A DNA stretch of 64,000 nt from [Eubacterium] cellulosolvens LD2006. Its GTDB lineage: Bacteria; Bacillota; Clostridia; Lachnospirales; Lachnospiraceae. The stretch spans positions 482,638-546,637 of the forward strand of contig NZ_KK211309.1 of the NCBI RefSeq assembly GCF_000621585.1, in the 5' to 3' direction. The translations under genes were made by a program, and so were the position numbers. Positions 8,353-17,770 of the stretch are shown here, in pieces; position 1 is the first letter of the stretch; each line of letters opens with the position of its first letter. Under the pieces are notes generated by a model. The model saw only the letters and a list, made by a program, of their open reading frames with translations, was not told the DNA's origin and ran no database searches.

Positions 8353-9678
8353 ATGCAAAGGACACACAGAAGACGCAACAGCGCTGCCATGAAGGCGCAG
8401 CGTAAACGAAGAAAACTGAAATTCCTTCGAAAGTGGCATGGAAGAATTCTTACCATCTTATTTCTCGCCATGATCGCGGGCTTTACCATTGTCAATGCGG
8501 CGACAAAAGACCGGGCTTTTTCCGAGAACGAGAACAGGAATCTTGCGCAGAAACCGAAGCTGACGGCAGGTTCCATAAAGAGCGGAAGTTATTTCAGGGA
8601 TTTTTCCGCCTATCTCAACGATCAGTTTTTTGGAAGAGACCGCTGGCTCACGCTGAATCTTATGGAGAATCAATTCCTCGGAAGAAAAGAGGCGGGGGAT
8701 GTGTATCTCGGGAAGAAAGGATATCTTCTCGAGAAACCGAATGTTCCGGATGAGGAGCAGATGAAGAAAAAAGAAACCGCGATCCGCGATTTCTGGAACG
8801 CGCACCAGACGCTCAACATCAACATGGTTCTCGTGCCCTGTGCCGGTGCCGTGTATTCGGACCTGCTTCCGAAGAACGCTCCGTTCCGCGATCAGATTGC
8901 GGACATCAGTGAAGAGGAAAACAGCCTCATGGATACAGGAATCAAATTCACGAGGCTCGCGGATGCTTTTCGCGCCCATGCGGATGAACAGCTCTACTAT
9001 AAAACCGATCATCACTGGACGTCGGCCGGCGCCAGATACGCGCTGTCGGAGATGGCCGGAAATCTCGGGATTCTCGATCCGGAGACGTCCTATGCGGTCT
9101 ACACGGTCTCAAACTCCTTCCAGGGAACGCTCGCTTCCAAAAGCGGAAGCCACAGCGTATCGGATGAAATCCAGGTGCTCGTGCCGCAGACGAAGATGCC
9201 GGAGTACTATGTCTATTATCCGGATACGGACACGAACTCGACGTCCGTCTATATCCGTTCCAAACTCAGTGAGAAGGATCAGTACCAGGTTTTCTTCGGA
9301 GGAAACCATCCGTCCGTGGAAATCCACACGACGGCGGACAAGGGAAAAAATCTTCTTATTTTCAAGGATTCCTACGCAAACGCGCTGGTTCCTCTGCTGA
9401 TTCCTTACTACGACAACATTATCATGATTGATCCGCGTTACTATTACGAGGAGGTCAATCAGGTGATCTCGTCCGCGGAGATCACGGATGTGCTTTTTCT
9501 GTACAGCCAGAACACGTTCGCCACGGACACGACGCTGACGGATGTCTTAAGCAGCGGAAATAAGGACAGAACAGGCGCGAATTCCGGGACGGAGAGTCTC
9601 GGAAGTCTTTCCTCCTCGTCCGGATCTCCGGATGAGGACGATGAAGATCTTCTGTACAGTTCTTCCTCGGAGGATTGA
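8353..9678 (+). CDS. DHHW-family (AlgX/AlgJ-like) exported protein
   Basis: A 441-residue protein with a basic N-terminus and one membrane segment (about residues 31-49). The family motif DHHW is at residues 219-222 in YYKTDHHWTSAG. The partner serine motif appears to be KDSYANAL near residue 337. AlgX-like proteins carry an SGNH-type fold and acetylate polysaccharide outside the membrane, receiving acetyl from the MBOAT partner; that role is inferred here. The C-terminal 50 residues are Ser/Asp/Glu rich and look disordered. RBS: GAGGGGATG. Confidence 0.85.
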   Translation: MQRTHRRRNSAAMKAQRKRRKLKFLRKWHGRILTILFLAMIAGFTIVNAATKDRAFSENENRNLAQKPKLTAGSIKSGSYFRDFSAYLNDQFFGRDRWLTLNLMENQFLGRKEAGDVYLGKKGYLLEKPNVPDEEQMKKKETAIRDFWNAHQTLNINMVLVPCAGAVYSDLLPKNAPFRDQIADISEEENSLMDTGIKFTRLADAFRAHADEQLYYKTDHHWTSAGARYALSEMAGNLGILDPETSYAVYTVSNSFQGTLASKSGSHSVSDEIQVLVPQTKMPEYYVYYPDTDTNSTSVYIRSKLSEKDQYQVFFGGNHPSVEIHTTADKGKNLLIFKDSYANALVPLLIPYYDNIIMIDPRYYYEEVNQVISSAEITDVLFLYSQNTFATDTTLTDVLSSGNKDRTGANSGTESLGSLSSSSGSPDEDDEDLLYSSSSED

Positions 9679-9719
9679 GAACAGCTTCATAACTGTGAGA
9701 TGAAGGAGCAAAGACGGGT

Positions 9720-10985
9720 ATGAAAAGAGCAGGAAGAGGGATAAAAAGACGGCTGGCGGCCCTGCTTGTCGCAGTTCTGGTGTCTGCCCAGCTGCTGTTT
9801 CCGACCGGGACGGCGGCGGAACCGGTAAAAATGATCTTCTCCGGGGATTCCAGGACGGTCGGGATGAATATGTACGTGAACACCGGAAATGATAACGACG
9901 AGTGGATCGCGAAGGTCGGCATGGGATACAGTTACTTCGCGAACGAGGCCATGCCGCAGATCGAGAGCGCGCTGGAACAGGGGGCGGTTGTCATTCTCAA
10001 CTACGGCGTCAACGATGTCTCCGACGTCGATCTCTATGTAAATACCTACAATGAGAAGGCGGAACAGTGGAAAAACATGGGCGTGAAGACCTATGTCGTC
10101 TCCGTCAACCCGGTGGATGAGGCACAGTGTTCATCGGTGAAAAATTCCGAGATCCGGAAGTTCAATGACAAGATCAAAAAGTCGGCGAGATCCTATACGT
10201 ACATCGATACCTACAGCGCGATTGTTGACAGTTTTAATACCGTCGACGGACTTCATTTCGATCCGGGGACCTATCAGAAGATTTATGACATCATTGTCCA
10301 GTACGTAAAGGGTATGGCGCCTCTGACGGCGCAGGCAGAGAGAGGCGGAAACGCGACGCCGACGCCGAAACCAACCCCGACGCCGAAGCCGGAGGTGAAA
10401 ATCACCGGTGAGTTCGCCGATGTCTTTGATTTTGACGCCTACATGAAATACAATCCGGAGCTGAAGGCCAGATTCGGAAACGACAAGCTGGCCGCCTATC
10501 AGGATTTTGCCGATACCGGCATGGCGATGAGGCGGAGAGCCTCGGAGGAATTCGATGTCTGTTCCTATATGAATGAATACCCGGAGCTTCGAAGGAAGTA
10601 CAAGGGAGACGTCGCGGAGTTTTACCGCGACTGGATCAGAGAGGGAAAAGCGGCCGGACGTCACGGAACCGGCTGTGAGAAGATGGTCGAGCCGCTGACC
10701 GTATATAACGGGGTAGACTATTCGCCGATCTATGATTATGATTATTATGTAGAGAGATATCCGTACATCAGAGACCGGTTTGCGGGAGATGACGAGGGAG
10801 CGCTCGAACAGTTTGTGAATTACGGGATCCGCGAGGGGCGTCAGGCTTCCGAATCATTTGACGTAAGAGCATATCGGGCATATAATGAGGACTTGCAAAA
10901 ATTATTTCTTGGGGATTTTAAGAAGTACGCGGAGCAGTATATGGTGAGCGGCGTCAATGAAGAACGCCGGGCGACCATTGGATAG
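9720..10985 (+). CDS. Secreted SGNH hydrolase with C-terminal surface repeats
   Basis: The 421-residue protein has a signal peptide (about residues 1-31, ending near TAAEP) and an SGNH domain: FSGDSRTVGM with Ser44, NYGVNDVSD, and DGLHFD with Asp176/His179. A proline linker TPTPKPTPTPKPE (about residues 213-225) follows. Then come four related units of about 45 residues with the pattern F-D-x-x-x-Y-x-x-x-(N/Y)-P-E-L ... F ... G ... G-R. The units probably bind the cell surface or a polymer. It closes the acetylation-like cluster, after the DHHW gene. Substrate unknown. A shared GDSR motif links it to the first SGNH gene of the cluster. Confidence 0.8.
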   Translation: MKRAGRGIKRRLAALLVAVLVSAQLLFPTGTAAEPVKMIFSGDSRTVGMNMYVNTGNDNDEWIAKVGMGYSYFANEAMPQIESALEQGAVVILNYGVNDVSDVDLYVNTYNEKAEQWKNMGVKTYVVSVNPVDEAQCSSVKNSEIRKFNDKIKKSARSYTYIDTYSAIVDSFNTVDGLHFDPGTYQKIYDIIVQYVKGMAPLTAQAERGGNATPTPKPTPTPKPEVKITGEFADVFDFDAYMKYNPELKARFGNDKLAAYQDFADTGMAMRRRASEEFDVCSYMNEYPELRRKYKGDVAEFYRDWIREGKAAGRHGTGCEKMVEPLTVYNGVDYSPIYDYDYYVERYPYIRDRFAGDDEGALEQFVNYGIREGRQASESFDVRAYRAYNEDLQKLFLGDFKKYAEQYMVSGVNEERRATIG

Positions 10986-11072
10986 AAGCGGAAATGCCGA
11001 TAGGATCGCGTTTCCTGTGTCTGCCACGTAACCTATGTTTTCATTTTTTACCGGAAAAAGGAGCAGAAAAGT

Positions 11073-12038
11073 ATGTATGATGTTACAGCGATGGGTGAAC
11101 TGTTGATTGATTTTACACCATGTGGAACAAGTGAAGCAGGCCGTACCCTTTTTGAGCAGAATCCCGGAGGAGCCCCTGCCAATGTTCTTGTTGCTATGTC
11201 GAAGCTTGGACTGAAGACCGCTTTTATCGGAAAAGTCGGCGAGGATATGCACGGTGAACTCCTCAGACAGACACTGATCAACAACGGCGTGGAAACAAAG
11301 GGACTGATCGAGGATCCGGATGTGTTTACAACACTCGCTTTTGTTCAGCTCAAAGACGGTGAGAGATCCTTCTCCTTTGCGAGAAAGCCGGGGGCGGATA
11401 CACAGATCCGCGCGGATGAAGTGAATATGGATATTCTCAATCAGACGAGAATCTTTCATTTCGGCTCTCTGTCTCTGACAAACGAACCGGCGAGAAGCGC
11501 GACGATCTATGCGGTGGAGCAGGCGAAAAAAGCAGGCGCTCTGATTTCCTATGATCCGAACTACCGCGCGCCGCTCTGGCCGAGTCAGGAGGCGGCCGAG
11601 CAGGAGATGCGCTCGGTGATCAAATATGTGGACATCATGAAAGTATCCGACGAGGAGACGAAGCTTCTGACCGGAGTAGAGGATCCTTATGACGCCGCGC
11701 AGATTCTTCTTGACCAGGGCGTCAAATGTGTGGTTATCACCATGGGAAAGGACGGTGCGATGCTCCGCACAGAGCGTTTTACGGTCAAGGAGCCTTCCCA
11801 GACCAGAAAAGTCGTGGACACGACCGGAGCCGGAGATTCTTTCTGGGGAGGACTTCTCTCCAGATTCGCGGAAGAGAAGGTGACTCCGGAAGAACTTACG
11901 CAGCAGCAGGCTTCGGATTTTATCCGTTTCGCCAATATTGTCGCGGGACTCTGCGTGGAGAAGCGCGGCGCGATTCCGGCGATGCCGAACAGAGATGACG
12001 TTATGTATCTCTATAATCTGAAGCTTGAGAAGTTCTGA
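11073..12038 (+). CDS. scrK: PfkB-family carbohydrate kinase, fructokinase-like
   Basis: A 321-residue ribokinase-fold kinase. The N-terminal ELLIDFTP and NPGGAPANVLVAMSKLG bind the sugar. DTTGAGDSFWGGLLS near residue 250 holds the catalytic Asp255 and the anion hole. The closest common annotation is fructokinase (ATP + fructose to fructose 6-phosphate), but other sugars are possible. No sugar transporter or hydrolase is next to it; VanW lies 14 bases downstream. RBS: AAAAGGAG. Confidence 0.8.
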   Translation: MYDVTAMGELLIDFTPCGTSEAGRTLFEQNPGGAPANVLVAMSKLGLKTAFIGKVGEDMHGELLRQTLINNGVETKGLIEDPDVFTTLAFVQLKDGERSFSFARKPGADTQIRADEVNMDILNQTRIFHFGSLSLTNEPARSATIYAVEQAKKAGALISYDPNYRAPLWPSQEAAEQEMRSVIKYVDIMKVSDEETKLLTGVEDPYDAAQILLDQGVKCVVITMGKDGAMLRTERFTVKEPSQTRKVVDTTGAGDSFWGGLLSRFAEEKVTPEELTQQQASDFIRFANIVAGLCVEKRGAIPAMPNRDDVMYLYNLKLEKF

Positions 12039-12052
12039 TTAGAAGGTTCGAA

Positions 12053-13693
12053 ATGAGGAACAAAAAAGAAAGAAAAAAACAGATTCTCGCGTCGGTGATC
12101 GCGCTCATGCTCGCCCTTATGATGATTCTCTCCCTCTTTGCAACGGTTCATGTGGGGGCGGAGATGAATGAGGAAGTGCAGGGGCTGGAAGCGGTCACGG
12201 TGACATCCTCCGAGGCGGCCGCCGCGAAGGCGCAGGCCGCGGGGCCGGAGACGGCAGCGACAGAAAAAAAGAGCGGCGGGAGAATCTACATCGACAACAT
12301 GGACGTGACAGATCTGACCGAAAAAGAGGCAGAGGAAGCAATTACAAAACGGATGAAAGAGCTCTCGGACAGCATCATCGTGTTCTATGCGGATGAGCAG
12401 TCCTTTCGCACAACCGCCGGAAAGCTCGGACTGGATTACTCCAACCGCAGCGTTGTAAAAGAGGCGCTTTCGATCGGCAAAAAGGGAAATATCTTCAAGC
12501 GTTTTCTCGCGGATCAGGCGGTGAAAAACAAAGAGCACATCATTCTGAAGCTCTGCTTTACGGTCTCCCGCGCAAAGGTGCGGGAAGTGGTTGAGAAGAG
12601 CGCGGAGACGATGGACTGCGATCCGCAGTCCAACGGACTGAAGCTGAATAATGATAACTCGTTTTCGATTACCGGGGGAAGAAACGGGATCGAAGTGAAT
12701 GTCAGCGACTCCGTGGACAAGGTGATCTCCTATATGGAGGACGAGTGGACCGGAGGACAGGGCGGCGTCGAGCTGAAGGCGAAGATCACCAGATACACGG
12801 ACGGACGGGAACAGCTCTCGAAGGTGAAGGATCTGCTTGGAAGCGGAAGAACCGCCTACGCGACCGGAAAGAAGAGTCACGATGTGAACGTGGAGATTGC
12901 CGTGCGCCATATCAACGGAACGGTTCTTTATCCTGGAGAGGAGTTCTCCGCGGAAAAAACCATCGGACCGACCACGGCGGAAAACGGTTTCCTTCCGGGA
13001 GATACCTATGAGGGAACAAAGGTCGTACAGACCTACGGAGGAGGCGTCTGCCAGACGTCCACTACCTTGTACAACGCCGTCATCCGGGCGGAGCTGGAGG
13101 TGACGGAGCGGCACAACCATTCGTATCTTGTGTCCTATGTGGATCCGGGTTTTGACGCCGCGATCTCCGAGGGCTCGCTCGATTTCCGGTTCAGGAACAA
13201 TACCGACGCCCCGATCTACATTCAGGGAATCACGAAAGACGGTTATCTGACCTTCAACATCTACGGCCACGAGACGAGGGATCCGAACCGGACGATCTCG
13301 TTCGAGAGCCGCATCGATGAATATAAGGATGTGGAAAAGGCCTATGACACGGATCCGACGAAACCGCTCGGGAGCATTGAGAGTTCCGGTGGAATCCAGG
13401 GTTGTGTCGCCGAGTTGTGGAAGCTGGTCTATGTAGACGGAGCCTTCAGCGAAGAGGAACGGGTCAACAGCAGCAATTATCTGATGATGCCGTATACGTT
13501 TACCGCCGGCACAAAGGATGCGGACGGCGCAACCCTGGCGGCGATCTCTGCCGCTTGTCAGCAGCAGGATCTCGGAGCGCTTCAGGCAGCCGTGAGCAGC
13601 GGCTCGACGGTGCAGGCGGCTGCGGAACAGACCTACGTGCAGGAAGAGTATGTGCCTCTAGATGACGGACAGTCCTACGACGGAGGACAGTGA
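12053..13693 (+). CDS. VanW family membrane-anchored protein
   Basis: A 546-residue protein with a single N-terminal membrane segment (about residues 13-32). A PG-binding-4-like domain (about 75-215) follows, then the VanW domain (about 280-400) marked by PGEEFSAEKTIGPTTAENGF, YGGGVCQTSTTLYNAVI and RHNHSYLVSYVDPG. VanW proteins occur in vancomycin-resistance clusters and widely in Clostridia as cell-wall-linked proteins; their reaction is unknown. No other van gene is nearby. The C-terminus is Ala/Gln/Ser rich and likely disordered. It follows fructokinase by 14 bases and is followed by a terminator. Confidence 0.85.
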   Translation: MRNKKERKKQILASVIALMLALMMILSLFATVHVGAEMNEEVQGLEAVTVTSSEAAAAKAQAAGPETAATEKKSGGRIYIDNMDVTDLTEKEAEEAITKRMKELSDSIIVFYADEQSFRTTAGKLGLDYSNRSVVKEALSIGKKGNIFKRFLADQAVKNKEHIILKLCFTVSRAKVREVVEKSAETMDCDPQSNGLKLNNDNSFSITGGRNGIEVNVSDSVDKVISYMEDEWTGGQGGVELKAKITRYTDGREQLSKVKDLLGSGRTAYATGKKSHDVNVEIAVRHINGTVLYPGEEFSAEKTIGPTTAENGFLPGDTYEGTKVVQTYGGGVCQTSTTLYNAVIRAELEVTERHNHSYLVSYVDPGFDAAISEGSLDFRFRNNTDAPIYIQGITKDGYLTFNIYGHETRDPNRTISFESRIDEYKDVEKAYDTDPTKPLGSIESSGGIQGCVAELWKLVYVDGAFSEEERVNSSNYLMMPYTFTAGTKDADGATLAAISAACQQQDLGALQAAVSSGSTVQAAAEQTYVQEEYVPLDDGQSYDGGQ

Positions 13694-13768
13694 GGGCAGA
13701 CAGACGGAACGTTTCCTTCCGGCTGACCGGCTGACGAAGGCGTGCGCAGTAGTATAGATTTTTTACCG

Positions 13769-13808
13769 GCGGGTTCTGCGGTGAATTTTCCGCAGGATCC
13801 GCTTTTGT
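13769..13808 (+). terminator. Terminator after the VanW gene
   Basis: CGGGTTCTGCGG (13770-13781) pairs with CCGCAGGATCCG (13790-13801), two wobble pairs included, and is followed by GCTTTT. Confidence 0.65.
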
Positions 13809-13961
13809 GTATCCGCGCATTTTTATTCGGAACATCTGTGACACAGCCGTGTGGTAAGTGGTTTGATAATTGGTGTGCGGACAGGTGTATTTTGCGCTGT
13901 GCGGATGTTCTGCATTCGCGGATATAGAGAGAATAGCAAGACAAGAGCAAGGGGGATGCAT

Positions 13962-14963
13962 ATGAAAATCGGAAAACTGCCGGAATCGGTTCTGATCCGT
14001 TCGGTTTTGAAACAGGTTCATCACAGAAGAGAGGACGTCCTTGCGGGACCCTCCGTCGGCGTGGACTGCGCGGCAGTTGCGGCCGGAGAAAACGAGGTGT
14101 TTGTTTTTTCCTCGGATCCGATCACAGGGACGGTGAAGGATCTCGGATCTCATTGCATCCATATCACGGCGAATGATCTCGCGGCGTCCGGGGCGGAGCC
14201 GGTCGGCGTCATGCTCACGTTTCTTCTTCCGGAATCGCTGGAAGAGCCGGAACTTCGAAAGATCATGCAGGACGCGGACCGCACCTGCGCCGAGATGGGA
14301 ATGGAAATTCTCGGCGGGCATACGGAGATCACAGCCTGCGTCAACGCACCGCTGATCTCCGTGACCGGCGTCGGAAAAATCGCCATAGACGGGTTCCTCA
14401 ATCCGGCGGACATCCGGCCGGATCAGGATGTCGTCGTGACGAAGTGGATTGCCATCGAGGGAACGACGATTCTCGCGAAGGAGAGAGAAGCGGATCTGCT
14501 GGAGCGTTTCTCCCCGGATTTTGTGAGTGAGGCGAAGAGCTTTGACCGCTATCTCTCGGTTGTGGAGGACGCACGGGTGGCGGTGAGCGCCGGCGTGGTA
14601 GCGATGCACGACATCACGGAGGGAGGCGTTTTCGGAGCCCTCTGGGAGATTGCCTCGGCCGGAGGCGTCGGTCTGGAGATTGATCTGAAAGCGATCCCGA
14701 TCCGTCAGGAGAGCGTCGAAATCTGTGAGTTCTTTGATGTGAATCCCTACGAGATCATGTCCAGCGGTTCGATGCTGATTGTCACGGCAAACGGTGAAAA
14801 GCTTGTCTCCGAGCTGAAAAAAGCCGGCATTCACAGCGCCGTTGTCGGAAGAACAACGGCTTCGAATGACCGGATTCTCAGGAACGGGGACGAAGTCCGA
14901 TATCTCGACAAGCCCCACACGGATGAACTGTATCGTGCACTTGCGAAGAAGGTGGAAAAGTAA
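13962..14963 (+). CDS. AIR synthase-related (HypE/SelD-like) protein
   Basis: The 333-residue protein has the PurM/HypE two-domain fold pattern: GPSVGVDCAAV near residue 28, FSSDPITG near 49, HITANDLAASGAEPVGVMLTF near 65, GGHTEIT near 116, and the C-terminal HDITEGGVFGALWE near 209. Family members bind ATP. This clostridial subgroup is often annotated as a hydrogenase maturation factor, but no hydrogenase gene is nearby, so the substrate is unknown. I chose ATG 13962 because AAGGGGG (13949-13955) is placed correctly for it; an upstream in-frame ATG at 13851 has no such site. It overlaps trmL by one base, so coupling is likely. Confidence 0.8.
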   Translation: MKIGKLPESVLIRSVLKQVHHRREDVLAGPSVGVDCAAVAAGENEVFVFSSDPITGTVKDLGSHCIHITANDLAASGAEPVGVMLTFLLPESLEEPELRKIMQDADRTCAEMGMEILGGHTEITACVNAPLISVTGVGKIAIDGFLNPADIRPDQDVVVTKWIAIEGTTILAKEREADLLERFSPDFVSEAKSFDRYLSVVEDARVAVSAGVVAMHDITEGGVFGALWEIASAGGVGLEIDLKAIPIRQESVEICEFFDVNPYEIMSSGSMLIVTANGEKLVSELKKAGIHSAVVGRTTASNDRILRNGDEVRYLDKPHTDELYRALAKKVEK

Positions 14964-15475
14964 TGGCGCATTTTCATATTGTACTTCATGAGCCGGAGAT
15001 TCCGGCAAATACAGGAAATATCGGCCGAACCTGTGTGGCCGCGGATGCAAGTCTCCATCTGATCGAACCCCTCGGTTTTCGGCTGAATGAGAAACAGATC
15101 CGCCGCGCGGGCATGGACTACTGGGAAAAGCTCGACGTGACCAGATACATCGACTATGAGGATTTTGTATCGAAGCATCCGGGCGCGAAGATTTACTACG
15201 CGAGCACCAAGGCATCCAGAAACTACACAGAGGTGGAGTTCGAAGACGGCTGCTTCATCATGTTCGGAAAGGAGAGCGCCGGAATTCCCGAGGAGATTCT
15301 TCGTGAGAATGAGGCGACGGCGATCCGTATCCCGATGTCTCCGGACATCCGGTCCTTAAACCTCGGAAATTCCGTGGCGATCGTCCTCTATGAGGCGCTC
15401 CGTCAACATGGATTTGAGGAAATGCAGACAGAAGGAAATCTGCCGGTCATAGACGGAAACAATACGATCGCGTAG
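14963..15475 (+). CDS. trmL: tRNA (cytidine(34)-2'-O)-methyltransferase TrmL
   Basis: A 170-residue SPOUT-class enzyme that methylates the ribose of wobble base 34 in tRNA-Leu isoacceptors using SAM. Characteristic motifs are EPEIPANTGNIGRTC near residue 12, FGKESAGIPEEIL near 95, IPMSPDIRSLNLGNSVAIVLYEAL near 118. The SAM site lies in the C-terminal trefoil knot. Length is normal (about 155-170). Its start overlaps the stop of the AIR synthase-like gene. A bidirectional terminator follows. Confidence 0.93.
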   Translation: MAHFHIVLHEPEIPANTGNIGRTCVAADASLHLIEPLGFRLNEKQIRRAGMDYWEKLDVTRYIDYEDFVSKHPGAKIYYASTKASRNYTEVEFEDGCFIMFGKESAGIPEEILRENEATAIRIPMSPDIRSLNLGNSVAIVLYEALRQHGFEEMQTEGNLPVIDGNNTIA

Positions 15476-15537
15476 ATTATTATTGCTCAAGGTCTTTCTC
15501 TCAATACAAAAGAACAAGCCAAACAGTAGCCGTAGAG

Positions 15538-15578
15538 AAAGGGACCTCGCACGAATGATTTCGTGCGAGGTCCCTTTT
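15538..15578. terminator. Bidirectional terminator between trmL and the histidine kinase
   Basis: AAAGGGACCTCGCACGAA pairs with TTCGTGCGAGGTCCCTTT around a 4-nt loop, with T-runs possible on both strands. It separates converging transcripts. Confidence 0.92.
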
Positions 15579-15588
15579 AACTGTTAAA

Positions 15589-17013
15589 TCACTGTGTCTC
15601 CTTCGCCGCGTCCAGTGAGAAGACAAACTCAGTGCCGACATTCTCCGTACTGATGACGGTGATGTTCTGATTGTGCTGGTTGATGATCTCCTTGACGATG
15701 GCGAGACCCAGACCGTTTCCCTTCCGCTCTTTTCCTCTGGAGGTATCCGTCTTGTAGAATCGCTCCCAGATCTTGTTGATCGATTCACTCGGGATTCCGG
15801 CGCCGTGATCCTCGACGGAGATAAAGATTTTATCGTGGCGGACGTCGCTGTTGATCTCGATGACCGAGTCGTCTTTGCTGAATTTGATCGCGTTGTCGAT
15901 CAGGTTGTAGAGCACCTGCTGGATCTTCTCGATGTCGGCGTGAACGAAGAGCTGTTCGCCGGTCAGGATCAGTTTAATCGAAATCTGACGCGGACGGCAG
16001 ATACCCTCGAAGGTAGCTGCTGTCGTGCGGATGACGGCGTTGATGTCGAAATCCGAGAGATTCAGCTGGAATCGCTTCTGATCCATGTTGTTCAGAGAGA
16101 GGATGCCGTTGGTCAGTTTTGTCAGGCGCTCCGTCTCTGTAAGGACGATCTTCAGATACCGCTCCTGCATCTCCGGAGGAATCGTTCCGTCGAGAATAGC
16201 CTCGACAAAGCCCTTGATGGAGGTCAGCGGGGAGCGGAAGTCGTGGGAGACGTTTGCGAGAAACTGTCTCTCGTAGACGCCGCTCTTGTTCAGCTCGTCG
16301 GACATAAAGTTCAGAGAGGACGCGAGCTCGCCGAGCTCGTCGGACGACTGAAAGGGGATGTTATAGGTGAGGTCGCCCTCGATGTATTTTCTCGTTCCGT
16401 TCATGATCAGCCGGAGCGGCCGGAGGACGGAAAAATACAGCAGAAGGAAGACTGACATGAAGACCACGAGCATCAGAATCGCGATGAGATGCATATTGCC
16501 GAGGACATCTTCCCTGAGGGCGATCAGCTTGCTCATCGGCCTGTGAATGGCCACATAGCCGCGGATATCGAGATTCGCGGCCATCGGCACCATGACGCTT
16601 AAGTGATCGTCCGTAAAGGCGTTGAAAAAGGTGCCGACACTGTAGTAGTCGGAGCCGAGAGCAACCGGATCGAAGTCCTCGAGACTTCCGGAGGACATCT
16701 CTTCGAACGGAACCGCCGTGTTGAGGTAAATTCTTCCCTGCGGATTGATCAGCCAGATCTGACAGTCCTGATAGACGGCGATTTTCGACAGGCTGCGGTA
16801 CAGCTCTTTCAGACCGGCCGATTTGGTGGTGAGGGTCGAAAAGAGGGCGTCGTCTGCGGCGATATTGGAGGCCTCGTTGTACAGATTTTTGCTCTCGTAG
16901 TCGATGATCCGCTTCTCGATCAGATTGGATCCGAGGGTCGAAAGCAGCGTGAACCCGCCGATGCCGATGAGAACATAGATGAGGATGAATTTATACAGTA
17001 GTTTTTTTCTCAT
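15589..17013 (-). CDS. Membrane sensor histidine kinase
   Basis: The 474-residue kinase has two membrane segments (about residues 10-30 and 174-194), an external sensor domain of about 140 residues, and a HAMP domain (about 195-245). HisKA follows with the phosphorylated His267 in VSHDFRSPLTSIKGF. The ATPase domain has the N-box NLIDNAIKF, G1 VEDHGAGIP and G2 GNGLGLAIVKEI. It is the partner of the OmpR-type regulator encoded 25 bases upstream in the same leftward transcript. The signal is unknown. The gene arrangement recalls PhoR/ResE-type pairs, but that is not enough to name it. Confidence 0.93.
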   Translation of the reverse strand: MRKKLLYKFILIYVLIGIGGFTLLSTLGSNLIEKRIIDYESKNLYNEASNIAADDALFSTLTTKSAGLKELYRSLSKIAVYQDCQIWLINPQGRIYLNTAVPFEEMSSGSLEDFDPVALGSDYYSVGTFFNAFTDDHLSVMVPMAANLDIRGYVAIHRPMSKLIALREDVLGNMHLIAILMLVVFMSVFLLLYFSVLRPLRLIMNGTRKYIEGDLTYNIPFQSSDELGELASSLNFMSDELNKSGVYERQFLANVSHDFRSPLTSIKGFVEAILDGTIPPEMQERYLKIVLTETERLTKLTNGILSLNNMDQKRFQLNLSDFDINAVIRTTAATFEGICRPRQISIKLILTGEQLFVHADIEKIQQVLYNLIDNAIKFSKDDSVIEINSDVRHDKIFISVEDHGAGIPSESINKIWERFYKTDTSRGKERKGNGLGLAIVKEIINQHNQNITVISTENVGTEFVFSLDAAKETQ

Positions 17014-17038
17014 GATCGCTTTGCTTATCTCTTGTATT

Positions 17039-17749
17039 TTATCGTTTTACTTCGAATTTGTAGCCGATGCCCCAGACCGTAGCGAGCGACCAGTGCTTGT
17101 TGCCCGGGATTTTCTCACGCAGACGCTTGATGTGCACATCCACGGTTCTGGTGTCTCCGACATATTCGTAGCCCCAGATGTTGTCCAGAAGCTGTTCTCT
17201 TGTAAACACCTGGTTCGGTGAGGAGGCGAGGAAATACAGAAGCTCCAGCTCCTTCGGAGGCATCTCCAGCGTATTGCCCTTGTATACGACAGAGTAGTTC
17301 GTGAGATTCACGGTAAGATCCGGGAACTCCACCATTTTTTCCGACGGAGCGGCCGTTTCGGTGACGATCGTCGGCACCGGCTGGAAGCGACGGAGAACGG
17401 CCTTGACTCTGGCCACAAGCTCCTTGGAGTCGAAAGGCTTGATCATGTAGTCGTCCGCACCCATCTCGAGACCGAGAACCTTGTCAAAGACCTCGCCCTT
17501 TGCGGAGAGCATGATGATCGGTACATTGGATTTGTGCCGCACCTCGCGGCAGACTTCATATCCGTCCATGCCCGGAAGCATGAGATCGAGCAGGATCAGA
17601 TCCGGAGAAAAAGCGGGCACGGCGCGCAGCGCTTCCTCTCCGTCGTTCACGATCCTGCACTCGAAGCATTCTTTTGTGAGATACAGGCTGATGAGCTCTG
17701 CGATATTGTTGTCGTCGTCGACGATCAGTATTTTCTGTTTGGCAGCCAT
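17039..17749 (-). CDS. OmpR/PhoB-type response regulator
   Basis: A 236-residue regulator. The receiver domain has DDD at residues 11-13, the phospho-acceptor Asp55 in LILLDLMLPG, and the switch Lys in MIKPFDSKEL. The C-terminal winged-helix domain (about 135-233) contains MPPKELELLYFLAS and NIWGYEYVGDTRTVDVHIKRLR, which binds DNA. A 25-residue linker separates the domains. It lies 21 bases after mutS2 and 25 before the kinase, so all three could be one leftward operon. Confidence 0.95.
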   Translation of the reverse strand: MAAKQKILIVDDDNNIAELISLYLTKECFECRIVNDGEEALRAVPAFSPDLILLDLMLPGMDGYEVCREVRHKSNVPIIMLSAKGEVFDKVLGLEMGADDYMIKPFDSKELVARVKAVLRRFQPVPTIVTETAAPSEKMVEFPDLTVNLTNYSVVYKGNTLEMPPKELELLYFLASSPNQVFTREQLLDNIWGYEYVGDTRTVDVHIKRLREKIPGNKHWSLATVWGIGYKFEVKR

Positions 17750-17770
17750 TGGTTGATTCCTTTCATGAAC

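Noticed and set aside
13500..15215. Minus-strand frame of 571 codons
   Set aside because: It crosses four plus-strand features including a terminator; composition is that of antisense coding DNA.
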